From Paenibacillus selenitireducens (GTDB lineage Bacteria > Bacillota > Bacilli > Paenibacillales > Paenibacillaceae): 64,000 nt of DNA. Every line of letters starts with the position of its first letter. Position 1 is the stretch's first letter. Below, in pieces: positions 1 through 7,531 of the stretch. Location of the stretch: the NCBI RefSeq assembly GCF_002021565.1, contig NZ_MSZX01000005.1:62027-126026 (forward strand), in the 5' to 3' direction. Made by a program: the position numbers and the translations under genes. The notes under the pieces were generated by a model, which was given only the letters and a program-made list of their open reading frames with translations, did not search any database and was not told where the DNA came from.

Positions 1-679
1 ATCCTAATAATTCTCCCCGACGCATTCCAGTTGTTAATGCAAGAATTATCAATATCCTAAACTTTGCATTTTCCTTCTCTAATAATTTGAGAAGCAATTC
101 AACTTCCTCTTCACTATAAACTTCCATTTCCTTTGTGGTTTCTTTTGGTTTCGATACACCTTCCATCGGGTTCTTAGGTATAACTTTCCAATTAACTGCT
201 TTGGTGAAGATGCTTTTTAGAACCCTATAATTATAGACTAATGAGGCTTGCCCAAGTGTTCCTCCATCCAATCTAGACCCTTCTTCTGAGAGTTTTTGCA
301 TATAATTAACAATATGCATTGTCTTAATCTTATCCAAACTCATATGGCCGAAATAGGGGAGGATATGGCGTTTTACTTGGAAGTTATAATTTTCAATTGT
401 TGTTGCCTCTAAATCTTTCTCGACAAACTTTGTTCTCCATTCCTCTACGAATGCTTTGAAAGACATCTTCTCCAGAGAAATATAATTCCCCGTCTCAACT
501 TCAATTTTGAATTTTATTAGTTCCTCATCCAGATAATTATTTATCTTTTTTTGGGTTTTGAGAAGTGAGTCGTCGATTCTAATAGTTTTCGTCTTCTTGA
601 TCCTGCTACCATCTGGATTGTATCCTGCTTCAACTACTAAAAGATAAGAGTTTTTACCGCGTTTCTGATAGCTAGCCAT
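1..679 (-). CDS. int: Tyrosine recombinase integrase, prophage 1 (C-terminus outside window)
   Basis: Reverse-strand reading gives about 226 residues from ATG at 679, preceded by GGAGGT seven or eight bases upstream. The order is an N-terminal arm-binding segment (basic, about 1-60), a SAM-like core-binding domain (about 70-175) and the start of the catalytic domain, with the box I arginine in TTGMRRGELLG just before the window edge. The HxxR, second His and Tyr motifs lie outside the window. It would catalyse integration and excision of prophage 1. It follows the repressor in the same leftward unit. Layout resembles the 394-aa integrase of prophage 2, so about 160 residues are probably missing. 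Confidence 0.93.
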   Translation of the reverse strand, partial: MASYQKRGKNSYLLVVEAGYNPDGSRIKKTKTIRIDDSLLKTQKKINNYLDEELIKFKIEVETGNYISLEKMSFKAFVEEWRTKFVEKDLEATTIENYNFQVKRHILPYFGHMSLDKIKTMHIVNYMQKLSEEGSRLDGGTLGQASLVYNYRVLKSIFTKAVNWKVIPKNPMEGVSKPKETTKEMEVYSEEEVELLLKLLEKENAKFRILIILALTTGMRRGELLG

Positions 680-697
680 ATTAATCGGACCTCCTAA

Positions 698-1636
698 TTA
701 TTTTGGCCAAAACTTAACTTCCACTACTTTGCCAATTATCTTCACGTCTTTTGCTGGAATTAATTGAGGCTCCATCGAAGGGTTAGAGGGTATTAACATG
801 CATTTATCATCGTAATACTTTACCCTTTTTAATGTGGCAAAATCTCCATTGACTGCTACTACGGCAATGTCGCTTGAAAACACTTCATCTTGTCTCGTAA
901 CAATAACTAAATCCCCATCATATATACGATCCCCAATCATGCTGTCGCCTTTGACTCGAAGTGCGAAAGCTTCTTTACCATGCAGTGTTGCAGGGTCGAC
1001 GAGCGTATATCCTTCACAATACTCTTGCCTATCTATTGGAATTCCAGCGGCAATCTGACCCAATACTGGAACGCGTCTCATATTGTCCGTTGAATAAATA
1101 GATGACCTCTCTTTTACATAAGAATTTTTATCATCATTTAGGCTGTATATGAATGATTGAAAATCTTTCGGATCGTTTTCTGACATGTTTTCTAGTAGAT
1201 CACCTAATATTTGTTTAAGTTCTTCTTCGTTTAGGCTCAATAAAAATTCAGGTGAATTAAAGTATTCTATAGCCTCATCATTATCTGAATTTTCATTCTC
1301 TCCTATGACTTCCACTTGAAGCGGGTGCTTAGCTAACAAGTAAGAAAATAATTTTTCTAGTAGAGATGCTTTATTGATGGACTCTTTTATCTTTTCAGGC
1401 GCCTTTTCTAAATAACCAGCCATAACGAGTGCCTCAACATCTCCACCTGTAATTTCTGCTAATGCTCTGTTTATTTCTTCTGATGCGGGGTACTTAGGAT
1501 CTTTCCGTAATTTAGAAATATAAGATCTATCAATCTTGATCCCCTTTAACTCGTGCATCCTCTTTGTTATTTCAGCAAGACTAAGACCACTTTTCTTGAT
1601 GTATTCATCAACAAGAGCTGGATAATTCATCTTCAT
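698..1636 (-). CDS. LexA/CI-type prophage repressor with S24 peptidase domain
   Basis: 312 aa. Residues 1-75 form a helix-turn-helix DNA-binding region, 80-185 an acidic linker, and 190-312 a LexA-like S24 autoprotease. A probable self-cleavage site is in GQIAAGIP (Ala197-Gly198). The serine nucleophile is Ser232 in GDSM and the general-base lysine is Lys270 in ATLKRVKYY. Such repressors hold the lytic genes off and cleave themselves when RecA is activated, so prophage 1 should be SOS-inducible (inference from family). The gene diverges from the cro-like gene across an operator region and shares a leftward unit with the integrase. Confidence 0.93.
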   Translation of the reverse strand: MKMNYPALVDEYIKKSGLSLAEITKRMHELKGIKIDRSYISKLRKDPKYPASEEINRALAEITGGDVEALVMAGYLEKAPEKIKESINKASLLEKLFSYLLAKHPLQVEVIGENENSDNDEAIEYFNSPEFLLSLNEEELKQILGDLLENMSENDPKDFQSFIYSLNDDKNSYVKERSSIYSTDNMRRVPVLGQIAAGIPIDRQEYCEGYTLVDPATLHGKEAFALRVKGDSMIGDRIYDGDLVIVTRQDEVFSSDIAVVAVNGDFATLKRVKYYDDKCMLIPSNPSMEPQLIPAKDVKIIGKVVEVKFWPK

Positions 1637-1669
1637 TTCTCCTCTACCTATTTAGATCTTACAATCTGT

Positions 1670-1699
1670 ATTTTAACACACTGTTGATTTTTTATTCAA
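1670..1699 (-). promoter_or_regulatory. Leftward promoter of the prophage 1 repressor
   Basis: On the minus strand, TTGAAT (1694-1699) and TAAAAT (1670-1675) are separated by 18 bp, upstream of the repressor start at 1636. The perfect inverted repeat 1681-1702 covers the spacer and the -35 box, which implies autoregulation. Confidence 0.5.
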
Positions 1700-1810
1700 C
1701 AGTTTTTTGGGTATGTGATCAAAAATTCATTGACTACGACAAAATTCGTTGATAATATTAAATCGTCAACAGAATGTGACTAAAAAATCAACAGTGAATA
1801 TTGAGTCACA
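1681..1810. promoter_or_regulatory. Prophage 1 operator region
   Basis: An inverted repeat at 1681-1702 has perfect 7-bp arms (CTGTTGA / TCAACAG, 8-bp spacer). The half-site TCAACAG recurs at 1766-1772 and 1788-1794, exactly 22 bp apart. A second inverted repeat, TGTGACT (1775-1781) / AGTCACA (1804-1810), lies next to the cro-like start. Two different repeat families suggest sites for both the repressor and the Cro-like protein; which protein binds which is inference. Confidence 0.6.
1730..1758 (+). promoter_or_regulatory. Rightward early promoter of prophage 1
   Basis: TTGACT (1730-1735) and TAATAT (1753-1758) with 17-bp spacing, between the repressor and the cro-like gene and flanked by the TCAACAG half-sites. 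Confidence 0.6.
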
Positions 1811-1847
1811 TGTAATTTTTTTTAAAAAGATAGGAGGTGATTTCATT

Positions 1848-2114
1848 ATGAAATACCATGAACTTTTGAAACTCGGTATCGAAAAAGCGGACCTTTCCCT
1901 TGCTCAAATATGCAGACGAATGGACAAGAAAGGAGTCACCATCGATAGAGCGATTGTATGTAAATTGAAGAACGGAAAAATCCCGCCAGCAAAAGATAAT
2001 GTTAACAAGGTTCTCGCTCAAATATTAGAGATTGATGAATCTCAACTAAGAATCGCCGCTGCTAAAGAAACAATACCTGAAGACCTTTATAACCTCATTA
2101 AAGTTGCAGGATAA
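1848..2114 (+). CDS. Small Cro-like helix-turn-helix regulator
   Basis: 88 aa from ATG 1848, chosen over an in-frame start at 1749 because GGAGGTGA lies directly upstream and because the longer form would overlap the promoter. The HTH-like region (LSLAQICRRM then IDRAIVCKLKNGK) resembles the N-terminal 75 residues of the divergent repressor (LSLAEITKRM, IDRSYISKLRKD), but there is no peptidase domain. First gene of the rightward early operon. It probably acts as Cro, lowering repressor synthesis once lytic growth starts (inference from position and likeness). Confidence 0.8.
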   Translation: MKYHELLKLGIEKADLSLAQICRRMDKKGVTIDRAIVCKLKNGKIPPAKDNVNKVLAQILEIDESQLRIAAAKETIPEDLYNLIKVAG

Positions 2115-2130
2115 AACAGGAGGGATACAA

Positions 2131-2442
2131 ATGACAGTTACTAAAAATTCAAATGACTTCATTAGCGAAATTAAAGAAGTGCTTTTAAATGAACTTCGTG
2201 AAGCAATCAATCAAGAAATCCCAAAAATCCTAGATCAGCGACGAATGACAGTTGCTCAAGCAGCAAAGTACATAGATGTGTCAGAAGATATTCTATATCT
2301 AATGTGTAAGGAAGGTGTGATACCTCATTATCGTGCTGGGTCTGAACGTTCAACGAGACAAATAATCAGATTTAGAGTATCAGCACTAGATAAATGGATG
2401 GAAGAACAGGAACTAAAGTGTATGAAAGGAGCGACAGCGTGA
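2131..2442 (+). CDS. Excisionase-like DNA-binding protein (HTH_17 type)
   Basis: 103 aa. ATG 2131 is preferred to TTG 2104 because AGGAGGG sits six bases upstream. The C-terminal half is an MerR/excisionase-type winged helix (MTVAQAAKYIDVSEDILYLM, with a DKWMEEQE tail). A paralogue with the same architecture and tail is at 41819-42130 in prophage 2. It could be the excisionase (Xis) or an early regulator; the family does not decide. The stop overlaps the GTG of the next gene. Confidence 0.75.
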   Translation: MTVTKNSNDFISEIKEVLLNELREAINQEIPKILDQRRMTVAQAAKYIDVSEDILYLMCKEGVIPHYRAGSERSTRQIIRFRVSALDKWMEEQELKCMKGATA

Positions 2443-3098
2443 ATCAATTAATAACAATTCAAGGTGTCAGAGGTTATATCGATGATAAAGGAACAGCTCA
2501 ATTGCATTTGGAAGACTTGGCCCGTGGCTTAGGATTCATTCAAAGAAAAAAAGAATATGAATATGTTCGTTGGGAACGAGTTCATGGTTACCTTGCTGAC
2601 ATGGGATTTCCCCAATTGGTGGGGAAAGATTTTGTACCTGAAAATGTGTTTTATCGGTTGTCTATGAAAGGCGAATCAGAAGCAGCTATATCTTTTCAAT
2701 CCAAGGTTGCTGATGAAATTCTTCCAGCTATTCGTAGAACTGGTACGTACTCAGTCCCAACTTTAACACCTAATCAAGCAATGGCAGTTGCCTTGCAACA
2801 GACCGCGGAAATGATGACTCGTGTTCCAGAACTTGAATCAAAGATTGAAACGGTAGAGCGCAAATTGGACAAGCAAATCACATTATTTAGCGGTGAGCAA
2901 CGTCGATTGCAACAAGCTATTAATCAAAGGGTTTGCATTATCGAGCCAATAAAGTCTGAGCGTGCAGAATTATTCAGACAATTGCATCGTGACATTAAAA
3001 ATCGATGGGCAGTTGCGAGTTATAAAGATGTATTACGACAAGACTTGCAGGGTGTCATTAGATACGTGGATGCATGGGTGCCAATAAAAAAATTCTAA
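2439..3098 (+). CDS. Phage antirepressor with C-terminal ORF6C domain
   Basis: 219 aa. GTG 2439 overlaps the preceding stop by 4 bp and has AAAGGAG upstream; a longer in-frame reading from 2394 lacks a good site. Residues 1-105 are Bro-N/antirepressor-like. About 105-155 is a coiled linker. The end (about 155-219) matches the ORF6C pattern, with an RRLQQAINQRV motif, RAELFRQLHRDIKNRWAVAS and a terminal YVDAWVP. ORF6C antirepressors interfere with the CI-type repressor. The ORF6C-like part alone is found in prophage 2 at 43002-43412. Confidence 0.82.
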   Translation: MNQLITIQGVRGYIDDKGTAQLHLEDLARGLGFIQRKKEYEYVRWERVHGYLADMGFPQLVGKDFVPENVFYRLSMKGESEAAISFQSKVADEILPAIRRTGTYSVPTLTPNQAMAVALQQTAEMMTRVPELESKIETVERKLDKQITLFSGEQRRLQQAINQRVCIIEPIKSERAELFRQLHRDIKNRWAVASYKDVLRQDLQGVIRYVDAWVPIKKF

Positions 3099-3111
3099 GG
3101 AGGTTAACATT

Positions 3112-3609
3112 TTGGAGATATCAGAAATCACATTGGTAAGTAGCGAATCACAGACTAGTAAATTCGAGTGGGTTAATCGCATTGGTTGCGTCGAATTGAT
3201 TGCAAATTTATGTGTAGACTCTGATCTGAAATTTGATGAGGCTATAGGTCGTGTGCAGCTCGGGAGATATTGCAGTAACCCTCTGAAAATGACCAAGAAA
3301 CAGCAATCTATGCTTAAGCGAGACTTTGTTAATAAAGTGAAGGATATTCACCATGAAAGAATGGTGCCAGAGGTGGGTGATACCGTGCGGGTGGCGAAAC
3401 TCATTCCAAATAAATTTTTTAGTGGATACATCCAGGAAAGCAAAACCATTGTTGAAGCCGTTGTAGTTGCGGTCCGGAAAATGTCTAACGGAAATCATTA
3501 CAGAGTTAAAAGGATACAGGATGGAGAAATGCAGGAAGGTAATGGACACATGATCAAGGGTATTCTTTCCAAAGGGAACCAGGAGGTGATAGGCCTTGAA
3601 GCCCAATAA
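3112..3609 (+). CDS. Conserved early protein, function unknown
   Basis: 165 aa from TTG 3112, with AGGAGG upstream. I do not recognise the family. A paralogue occupies the same place in prophage 2 (43390-43869), sharing YCSNPLKMTKKQ, SMLKRD, MVPEVGD and EGNGHMIK. The conserved middle is basic and the C-terminal third has a short beta-barrel-like pattern, so nucleic-acid binding is possible but unproven. Its retention next to the ORF6C and replication genes in both elements suggests a role in early control or replication. Confidence 0.75.
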   Translation: MEISEITLVSSESQTSKFEWVNRIGCVELIANLCVDSDLKFDEAIGRVQLGRYCSNPLKMTKKQQSMLKRDFVNKVKDIHHERMVPEVGDTVRVAKLIPNKFFSGYIQESKTIVEAVVVAVRKMSNGNHYRVKRIQDGEMQEGNGHMIKGILSKGNQEVIGLEAQ

Positions 3610-3817
3610 TGAACTTGTGAACAGATTATTCGAACTTATAGTATTTTACCGTCAATTGTCTGCTGTCCAAAACCCGGATGGTACATGGGATTGGTTTCTG
3701 TGGAATGAAATACAGGAGATTGGGAGAGAAGTGTTTCAATCAAACGAAAATATGGCATCCCTGCCAGGACGCCATATCAAATCTTCAACAAATATATCAA
3801 TAACAGTGTATCACTAA
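3596..3817 (+). CDS. Small unknown protein
   Basis: 73 aa from TTG 3596, with AGGAGGTGA upstream, overlapping the previous gene by 14 bp. Tryptophan-rich centre (TWDWFLWNEIQEIG). No recognisable domain. Lies directly before the replication initiator gene. Confidence 0.55.
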   Translation: MKPNNELVNRLFELIVFYRQLSAVQNPDGTWDWFLWNEIQEIGREVFQSNENMASLPGRHIKSSTNISITVYH

Positions 3818-3856
3818 AAACGATGTTTATACAACCCCGAGCTAAGGAGGGGGAGG

Positions 3857-4816
3857 ATGGCTAACCCACAAACCGGAAACGGGTACGTACGCCTTGCAAA
3901 TGAGATTTGGGATGAAATACTACGCCGCGACTTTTCAAAGCGTCAGAAAGACATTCTGTTGCTTATATTGCGACTGTCTTATGGATGTGGAAAGAAAACG
4001 GCACTTATACCAAAACTGAAATATTTTGCATTGTGCGGTATCGGACCCACTCATATCACAAATGAATTGAAATTTTTGCAAGAATGCAAAGTTATTACTT
4101 GGGATCGAAATGAAATGATCTTTTCGTTTAATAAGAATTACGATATTTGGCAGGTCAGCCCCGTTAGAGGTTGGAATAAAACGGATTTTGATGATCTTTT
4201 GCATATAAATCTAACGGAAAAAAAGTTACCGAAACGGGAAGTTACCAAATTGGGAAGTTACCAAAAAGGTAATGAGAAAGTTACCAAAAAGGTAAGTATA
4301 AAGTTACCAAAAAGGGAACTTCGACGTGTCTCAAACCCTTGCGGTTCTAAGGCGAAACGGCTGTCTAAAGACAGTATTAAAGACAGTATTAAAGACAGTA
4401 TTAAAGACAGTAATAGATTTAAAGAAGAAGATTCTCTTTTTTTTAAACTTCAAGAGTATCGGAAAACGATTGAAGACAAGTACATCAAGCGCCGCGGAAT
4501 TGGTTTGGAATTAAACGTTTCAGATGTGGCAGTTATAGATGATTTCATTGCTAAAAAAATACCCTTACAAGTCGTTTTGGATGGTATTGATAAAGCATTT
4601 AATGATTTTAAGCCACGGAACAATCGAGATCGAATAAACGGCCTGAATCAGTGTTCTCAAATCGTGTTCAGTCTAAACGCTCAATCAAACGAGGCTACCA
4701 TATTTGAACCGGATGTAATAGAAGATGTTGCAGCATCACCAGAAGACCAACAAAGCGATGAAGAGGTACTTCGAATGCTTGAAGAGCTTAAAGCGAAAAG
4801 AGGTGAAATGGATTGA
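3857..4816 (+). CDS. Phage replication initiator, O-protein N-terminal type
   Basis: 319 aa. ATG 3857 follows a GGAGGGGGAGG stretch. Residues 1-110 fit the replication protein O N-terminal winged helix (GNGYVRLANEIWDEI, SKRQKDILLLILRLSYGCGKK). A low-complexity linker (about 115-195) is encoded by the iterons and the KDSI repeats. A helical C-terminal part follows, ending in an acidic tail that may contact the loader. By analogy with lambda O, it should bind repeats inside its own gene and recruit DnaI and helicase. Its TGA overlaps the TTG of the dnaI-like gene. Paralogue: 44145-45092. Confidence 0.85.
   Translation: MANPQTGNGYVRLANEIWDEILRRDFSKRQKDILLLILRLSYGCGKKTALIPKLKYFALCGIGPTHITNELKFLQECKVITWDRNEMIFSFNKNYDIWQVSPVRGWNKTDFDDLLHINLTEKKLPKREVTKLGSYQKGNEKVTKKVSIKLPKRELRRVSNPCGSKAKRLSKDSIKDSIKDSIKDSNRFKEEDSLFFKLQEYRKTIEDKYIKRRGIGLELNVSDVAVIDDFIAKKIPLQVVLDGIDKAFNDFKPRNNRDRINGLNQCSQIVFSLNAQSNEATIFEPDVIEDVAASPEDQQSDEEVLRMLEELKAKRGEMD
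4223..4414 (+). repeat. Iteron array and 12-bp tandem repeats inside the initiator gene: candidate replication origin
   Basis: AAGTTACC occurs at 4223, 4239, 4255, 4278 and 4301 (start-to-start 16, 16, 23, 23 bp). Two copies continue as TTACC-AAAAA-GGTAA inverted pairs (4258-4272, 4281-4295). About 60 bp on, AAAGACAGTATT is repeated head to tail (4367-4414, three perfect units and one variant). Iterons inside an O-type gene are the lambda origin arrangement. The identical spacing in prophage 2 supports function over chance. Confidence 0.75.
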
Positions 4817-5736
4817 TCGAAGAGATCGTAAAGTATATGCCTAATGACTACGCTAACAAGCTTAAACGCATGCAGGAGGCGTTGAACAATCATCCTGATG
4901 TAATTGCCTTGAAAGACTCGCATCCCGACAGAAAGGCGAAAGAGAGTGAATTATTCCATTACGCCCAAAGTTGTACGCGCTGCCGCTCTTGCCCAGGATT
5001 AGAAGATTGTAGAAATGAAATGTCAGGGCATCGCTTAGTGCCTGTTCCAGATCAACTTAAACCGGATCTTTTGAATTTCGCACTCCGTCCCTGCAAGCTG
5101 CAAGAAGCAAGTATGAAGCAATTACAAATTCAAAAATTGATAAGGTGTCATAACGTTAAGGACTATATCAAAAATTCTATATTTGATGATTTGGATATTG
5201 ATCAACGAAAAGCAGCAATAGTTGAGTGTATTAGGTTCTGTAATGACTTCAAACCAAACGAAACCAAGGAAGGACTATATTTATACGGTTCTTATGGGGT
5301 CGGGAAGAGTCGTATCGCTGGAGCAATAGCCAATGAATTAGCGAAGCAAGGCGTCGATGTCGCACTTGTCTATGTGCCGGACTTCCTCGAAGAGATGAAG
5401 GATTCAATTAGTGACAATACAGTTCAACAAAAAGTGGATGCTTTAAAAAGGGTAACTGTTTTAATACTTGATGACATCGGGGCAGAAACGAATTCAAGTT
5501 GGACCCGTGATGGAATTATAAGCGCGATTTTAAACGATCGGATGGAAAAATTCACAACGATCTACACATCAAATTTAACGATGAACGAACTTAATAGTCA
5601 TTTCGCTAAAACTACAAAAGAAGGGATTAATCAAAAAAAAGCGGATCGACTTCTAGAGCGTATCGAACCGTTTGTGAAAGTTGTACCTGTTATCGGACGA
5701 AATCGGCGAAGAGATCGAAATAATCCTAGGGGATGA
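4813..5736 (+). CDS. DnaI-like helicase loader (AAA+ ATPase)
   Basis: 307 aa from TTG 4813, coupled to the preceding gene by a 4-bp overlap. The N-terminal domain has a Zn-binding cysteine set as in DnaI (Cys54, 57, 60, 66 in CTRCRSCPGLEDC, and Cys94). The ATPase domain has Walker A GSYGVGKS (159-166), Walker B LILDDIG (from 217) and sensor TSN (252-254). DnaI/DnaC proteins load the replicative helicase at the origin opened by the initiator. The C-terminus is strongly basic (NRRRDRN). Paralogue: 45089-45997. Confidence 0.92.
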   Translation: MIEEIVKYMPNDYANKLKRMQEALNNHPDVIALKDSHPDRKAKESELFHYAQSCTRCRSCPGLEDCRNEMSGHRLVPVPDQLKPDLLNFALRPCKLQEASMKQLQIQKLIRCHNVKDYIKNSIFDDLDIDQRKAAIVECIRFCNDFKPNETKEGLYLYGSYGVGKSRIAGAIANELAKQGVDVALVYVPDFLEEMKDSISDNTVQQKVDALKRVTVLILDDIGAETNSSWTRDGIISAILNDRMEKFTTIYTSNLTMNELNSHFAKTTKEGINQKKADRLLERIEPFVKVVPVIGRNRRRDRNNPRG

Positions 5737-5741
5737 CATAC

Positions 5742-5954
5742 ATGTGTATGATTTGCAAAGGATCAAGGGTTGATGTTGCATTTAACGGTTCAATGATTAT
5801 GGTTGGTCCGTGCATTTGTCAAGATGATGAAGATCATCCAGGAGCTAGAATGGACGGGCCTGGGTGGGGAGATATTCCTAACAACAAAAGAATCCATATC
5901 TGCGAATTGAACGAACGTACCCATAATAATACTAATTGGAGGATATTCCCATGA
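5742..5954 (+). CDS. CxxC miniprotein, possible zinc ribbon
   Basis: 70 aa from ATG 5742 (MCMICKGSRVD). An in-frame ATG at 5733 would leave no space from the AGGGG ribosome site; the same arrangement is seen at the prophage 2 paralogue (46022-46225). Cysteine pairs CMIC and CIC with a DDEDHPGARMDGPGW stretch suggest a small metal-binding protein. Function unknown. Overlaps the next start by 4 bp. Confidence 0.65.
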   Translation: MCMICKGSRVDVAFNGSMIMVGPCICQDDEDHPGARMDGPGWGDIPNNKRIHICELNERTHNNTNWRIFP

Positions 5955-6478
5955 AATCATTTATTAATACAAGAATGTTGTGCAAGCAGTTAAAGAAGGA
6001 TACGAGCATTATTTGGAAACGTGAAGGTTCTACTCACTACATTACGAATCGGCAGTACATGGTGAAAAATGATGTATTACCAATTGATGTGATGACAACA
6101 CTTTTCGGACGGTTTTTGCGGATTCCTGAGGACGGTGAGACGCTTCAAATGATTCACGGTGAGGTTAAGAGTGTGGATAAAGAATTTGGATTTACGGCGC
6201 TCTTTCGTCCAGATCAAGCGGTAATTGAGGGTGTGGCTACATCTTATGTAAAAGAACTAGATAGAGAGCAAGCAAGAATGTTGAAATTCAATGATCAATT
6301 TGCCATGGTCAACAATGATTATTTCGGGCTTTCGGATGAAAAAAGGCAAGTATTTGCAACCAGTGAAAACCTTTTGACTCCGCTTTATTTCGCTAACAAG
6401 CAATTGTTGATTTTGCCTTATAGAACAACTAAAACAGTAGATCCAATAGATGAGATTATCCAGAATTTCGGGATTTAG
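5951..6478 (+). CDS. Unknown early protein
   Basis: 175 aa. ATG 5951 is chosen because GGAGG lies 7 bases upstream; an in-frame ATG at 5936 has no site. No domain recognised. Mixed alpha/beta composition with no membrane segment. It takes the place occupied by the sliding clamp gene in prophage 2, but I see no clear sequence likeness to a clamp, so a DNA-metabolism role is only a guess. Confidence 0.65.
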   Translation: MKSFINTRMLCKQLKKDTSIIWKREGSTHYITNRQYMVKNDVLPIDVMTTLFGRFLRIPEDGETLQMIHGEVKSVDKEFGFTALFRPDQAVIEGVATSYVKELDREQARMLKFNDQFAMVNNDYFGLSDEKRQVFATSENLLTPLYFANKQLLILPYRTTKTVDPIDEIIQNFGI

Positions 6479-6502
6479 GCGACCAAAGGGAGGGAGAAGG
6501 GA

Positions 6503-7321
6503 ATGACAGTACCACGAATTTTACATTATCCCGGCAGCAAGTGGAACTTGGCGCAATGGATCATTGATCATATGCCGCAGCATGGGACGTATCTTGAACC
6601 GTTCTTTGGATCCGGTGCAGTGTTCTTCAATAAACCATCATCCAAGATAGAGACGGTCAATGATATGGACGGCGATGTAGTAAATCTGTTTAAGGTGATT
6701 CGAGATCGTGCAGACGATTTGATTCGCGAAGTCGAATGGACTCCATATTCGAGAGAAGAATATTACGCTTCTTATGAACCGGATCCCGAAGCGGACGAAT
6801 TAGAAAGAGCAAGAATGTTTCTTGTTCGGTGCTGGATGGCGCGTGGCGGAAAAACAAGTGATCGGACCGGATGGAAACACAATATCGATGCGAGTAAATG
6901 CCCCAACAGCAATATGCCGATTCAATGGTCCAGAGTGCCGGAGCGAATAAGCATGGTTACGGATAGATTACGTGGCGTGCAGATTGAGCAGCAGGCGGCA
7001 GTCGATCTGATCAAACGATACAACAATAAAGATGTATTGATATATGCGGATCCTCCTTACATTCTCTCAACACGCAGCAAACGACTATATAAGCATGAAA
7101 TGAAAGATCATGACCATATAGCGCTATTGGAAGTCTTAGACGATCATCCTGGTCCGGTATTGTTATCTGGATATGCACACGAGTTGTACGATGAGCGGCT
7201 TAAACATTGGACGCGAGAAACAAAATCGGCGACTGCGGAAATGGGGAGAATCCGGACCGAAGTCCTTTGGATAAACCCAGTCGCTGCGGAACAAATGGGC
7301 CAGCTCGTTATGAATCTATAA
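6503..7321 (+). CDS. D12-class DNA adenine-N6 methyltransferase
   Basis: 272 aa. Contains the SAM-binding region near the N-terminus (YPGSKW at 9-14, PFFGSGAVF at 33-41) and the catalytic DPPY at 183-186, the order typical of Dam-like D12 enzymes. It transfers a methyl group from SAM to adenine N6. Without a cognate nuclease next to it, it probably protects phage DNA from host restriction or alters regulation. The recognition sequence cannot be read from the protein. GGAGGGAGAAGG precedes the start. Confidence 0.92.
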   Translation: MTVPRILHYPGSKWNLAQWIIDHMPQHGTYLEPFFGSGAVFFNKPSSKIETVNDMDGDVVNLFKVIRDRADDLIREVEWTPYSREEYYASYEPDPEADELERARMFLVRCWMARGGKTSDRTGWKHNIDASKCPNSNMPIQWSRVPERISMVTDRLRGVQIEQQAAVDLIKRYNNKDVLIYADPPYILSTRSKRLYKHEMKDHDHIALLEVLDDHPGPVLLSGYAHELYDERLKHWTRETKSATAEMGRIRTEVLWINPVAAEQMGQLVMNL

Positions 7322-7335
7322 AGCCCTGATAGGAA

Positions 7336-7452
7336 TCAGCGAGGGGCTGAATTGAAGGCAACCCATATGAGCAAATATATCAATCCGTAATGAACTATTA
7401 ACCCAACTGCGCAGAAAGACAATATCAAGAGCACAAGTTTTTTGCCACTCAT
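7336..7452 (-). CDS. Predicted small membrane protein, antisense to the operon
   Basis: 38 aa on the minus strand in the 210-bp gap between two rightward genes. ATG 7452 has an ideal GGAGGTG site six bases upstream. A basic start (MSGKK) is followed by about 28 hydrophobic residues (LVLLILSFCAVGLIVHYGLI and on). No homologue recognised. Either a real miniprotein or a chance hydrophobic ORF; the ribosome site favours the former. Confidence 0.45.
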   Translation of the reverse strand: MSGKKLVLLILSFCAVGLIVHYGLIYLLIWVAFNSAPR

Positions 7453-7531
7453 GGATGCACCTCCAAATAGACTATAGCACAGGATATGGTGCTTGAACCA
7501 GTGATAACCAATTTATAGGGAGAGATGAGAT

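Noticed and set aside
2394-2438. Longer N-terminus for the antirepressor
   Set aside because: It overlaps the previous gene with no ribosome site; GTG 2439 is coupled to the upstream stop.
4367-4414. CRISPR-like repeats
   Set aside because: They are 12-bp tandem units without spacers, in coding frame (KDSI repeats).
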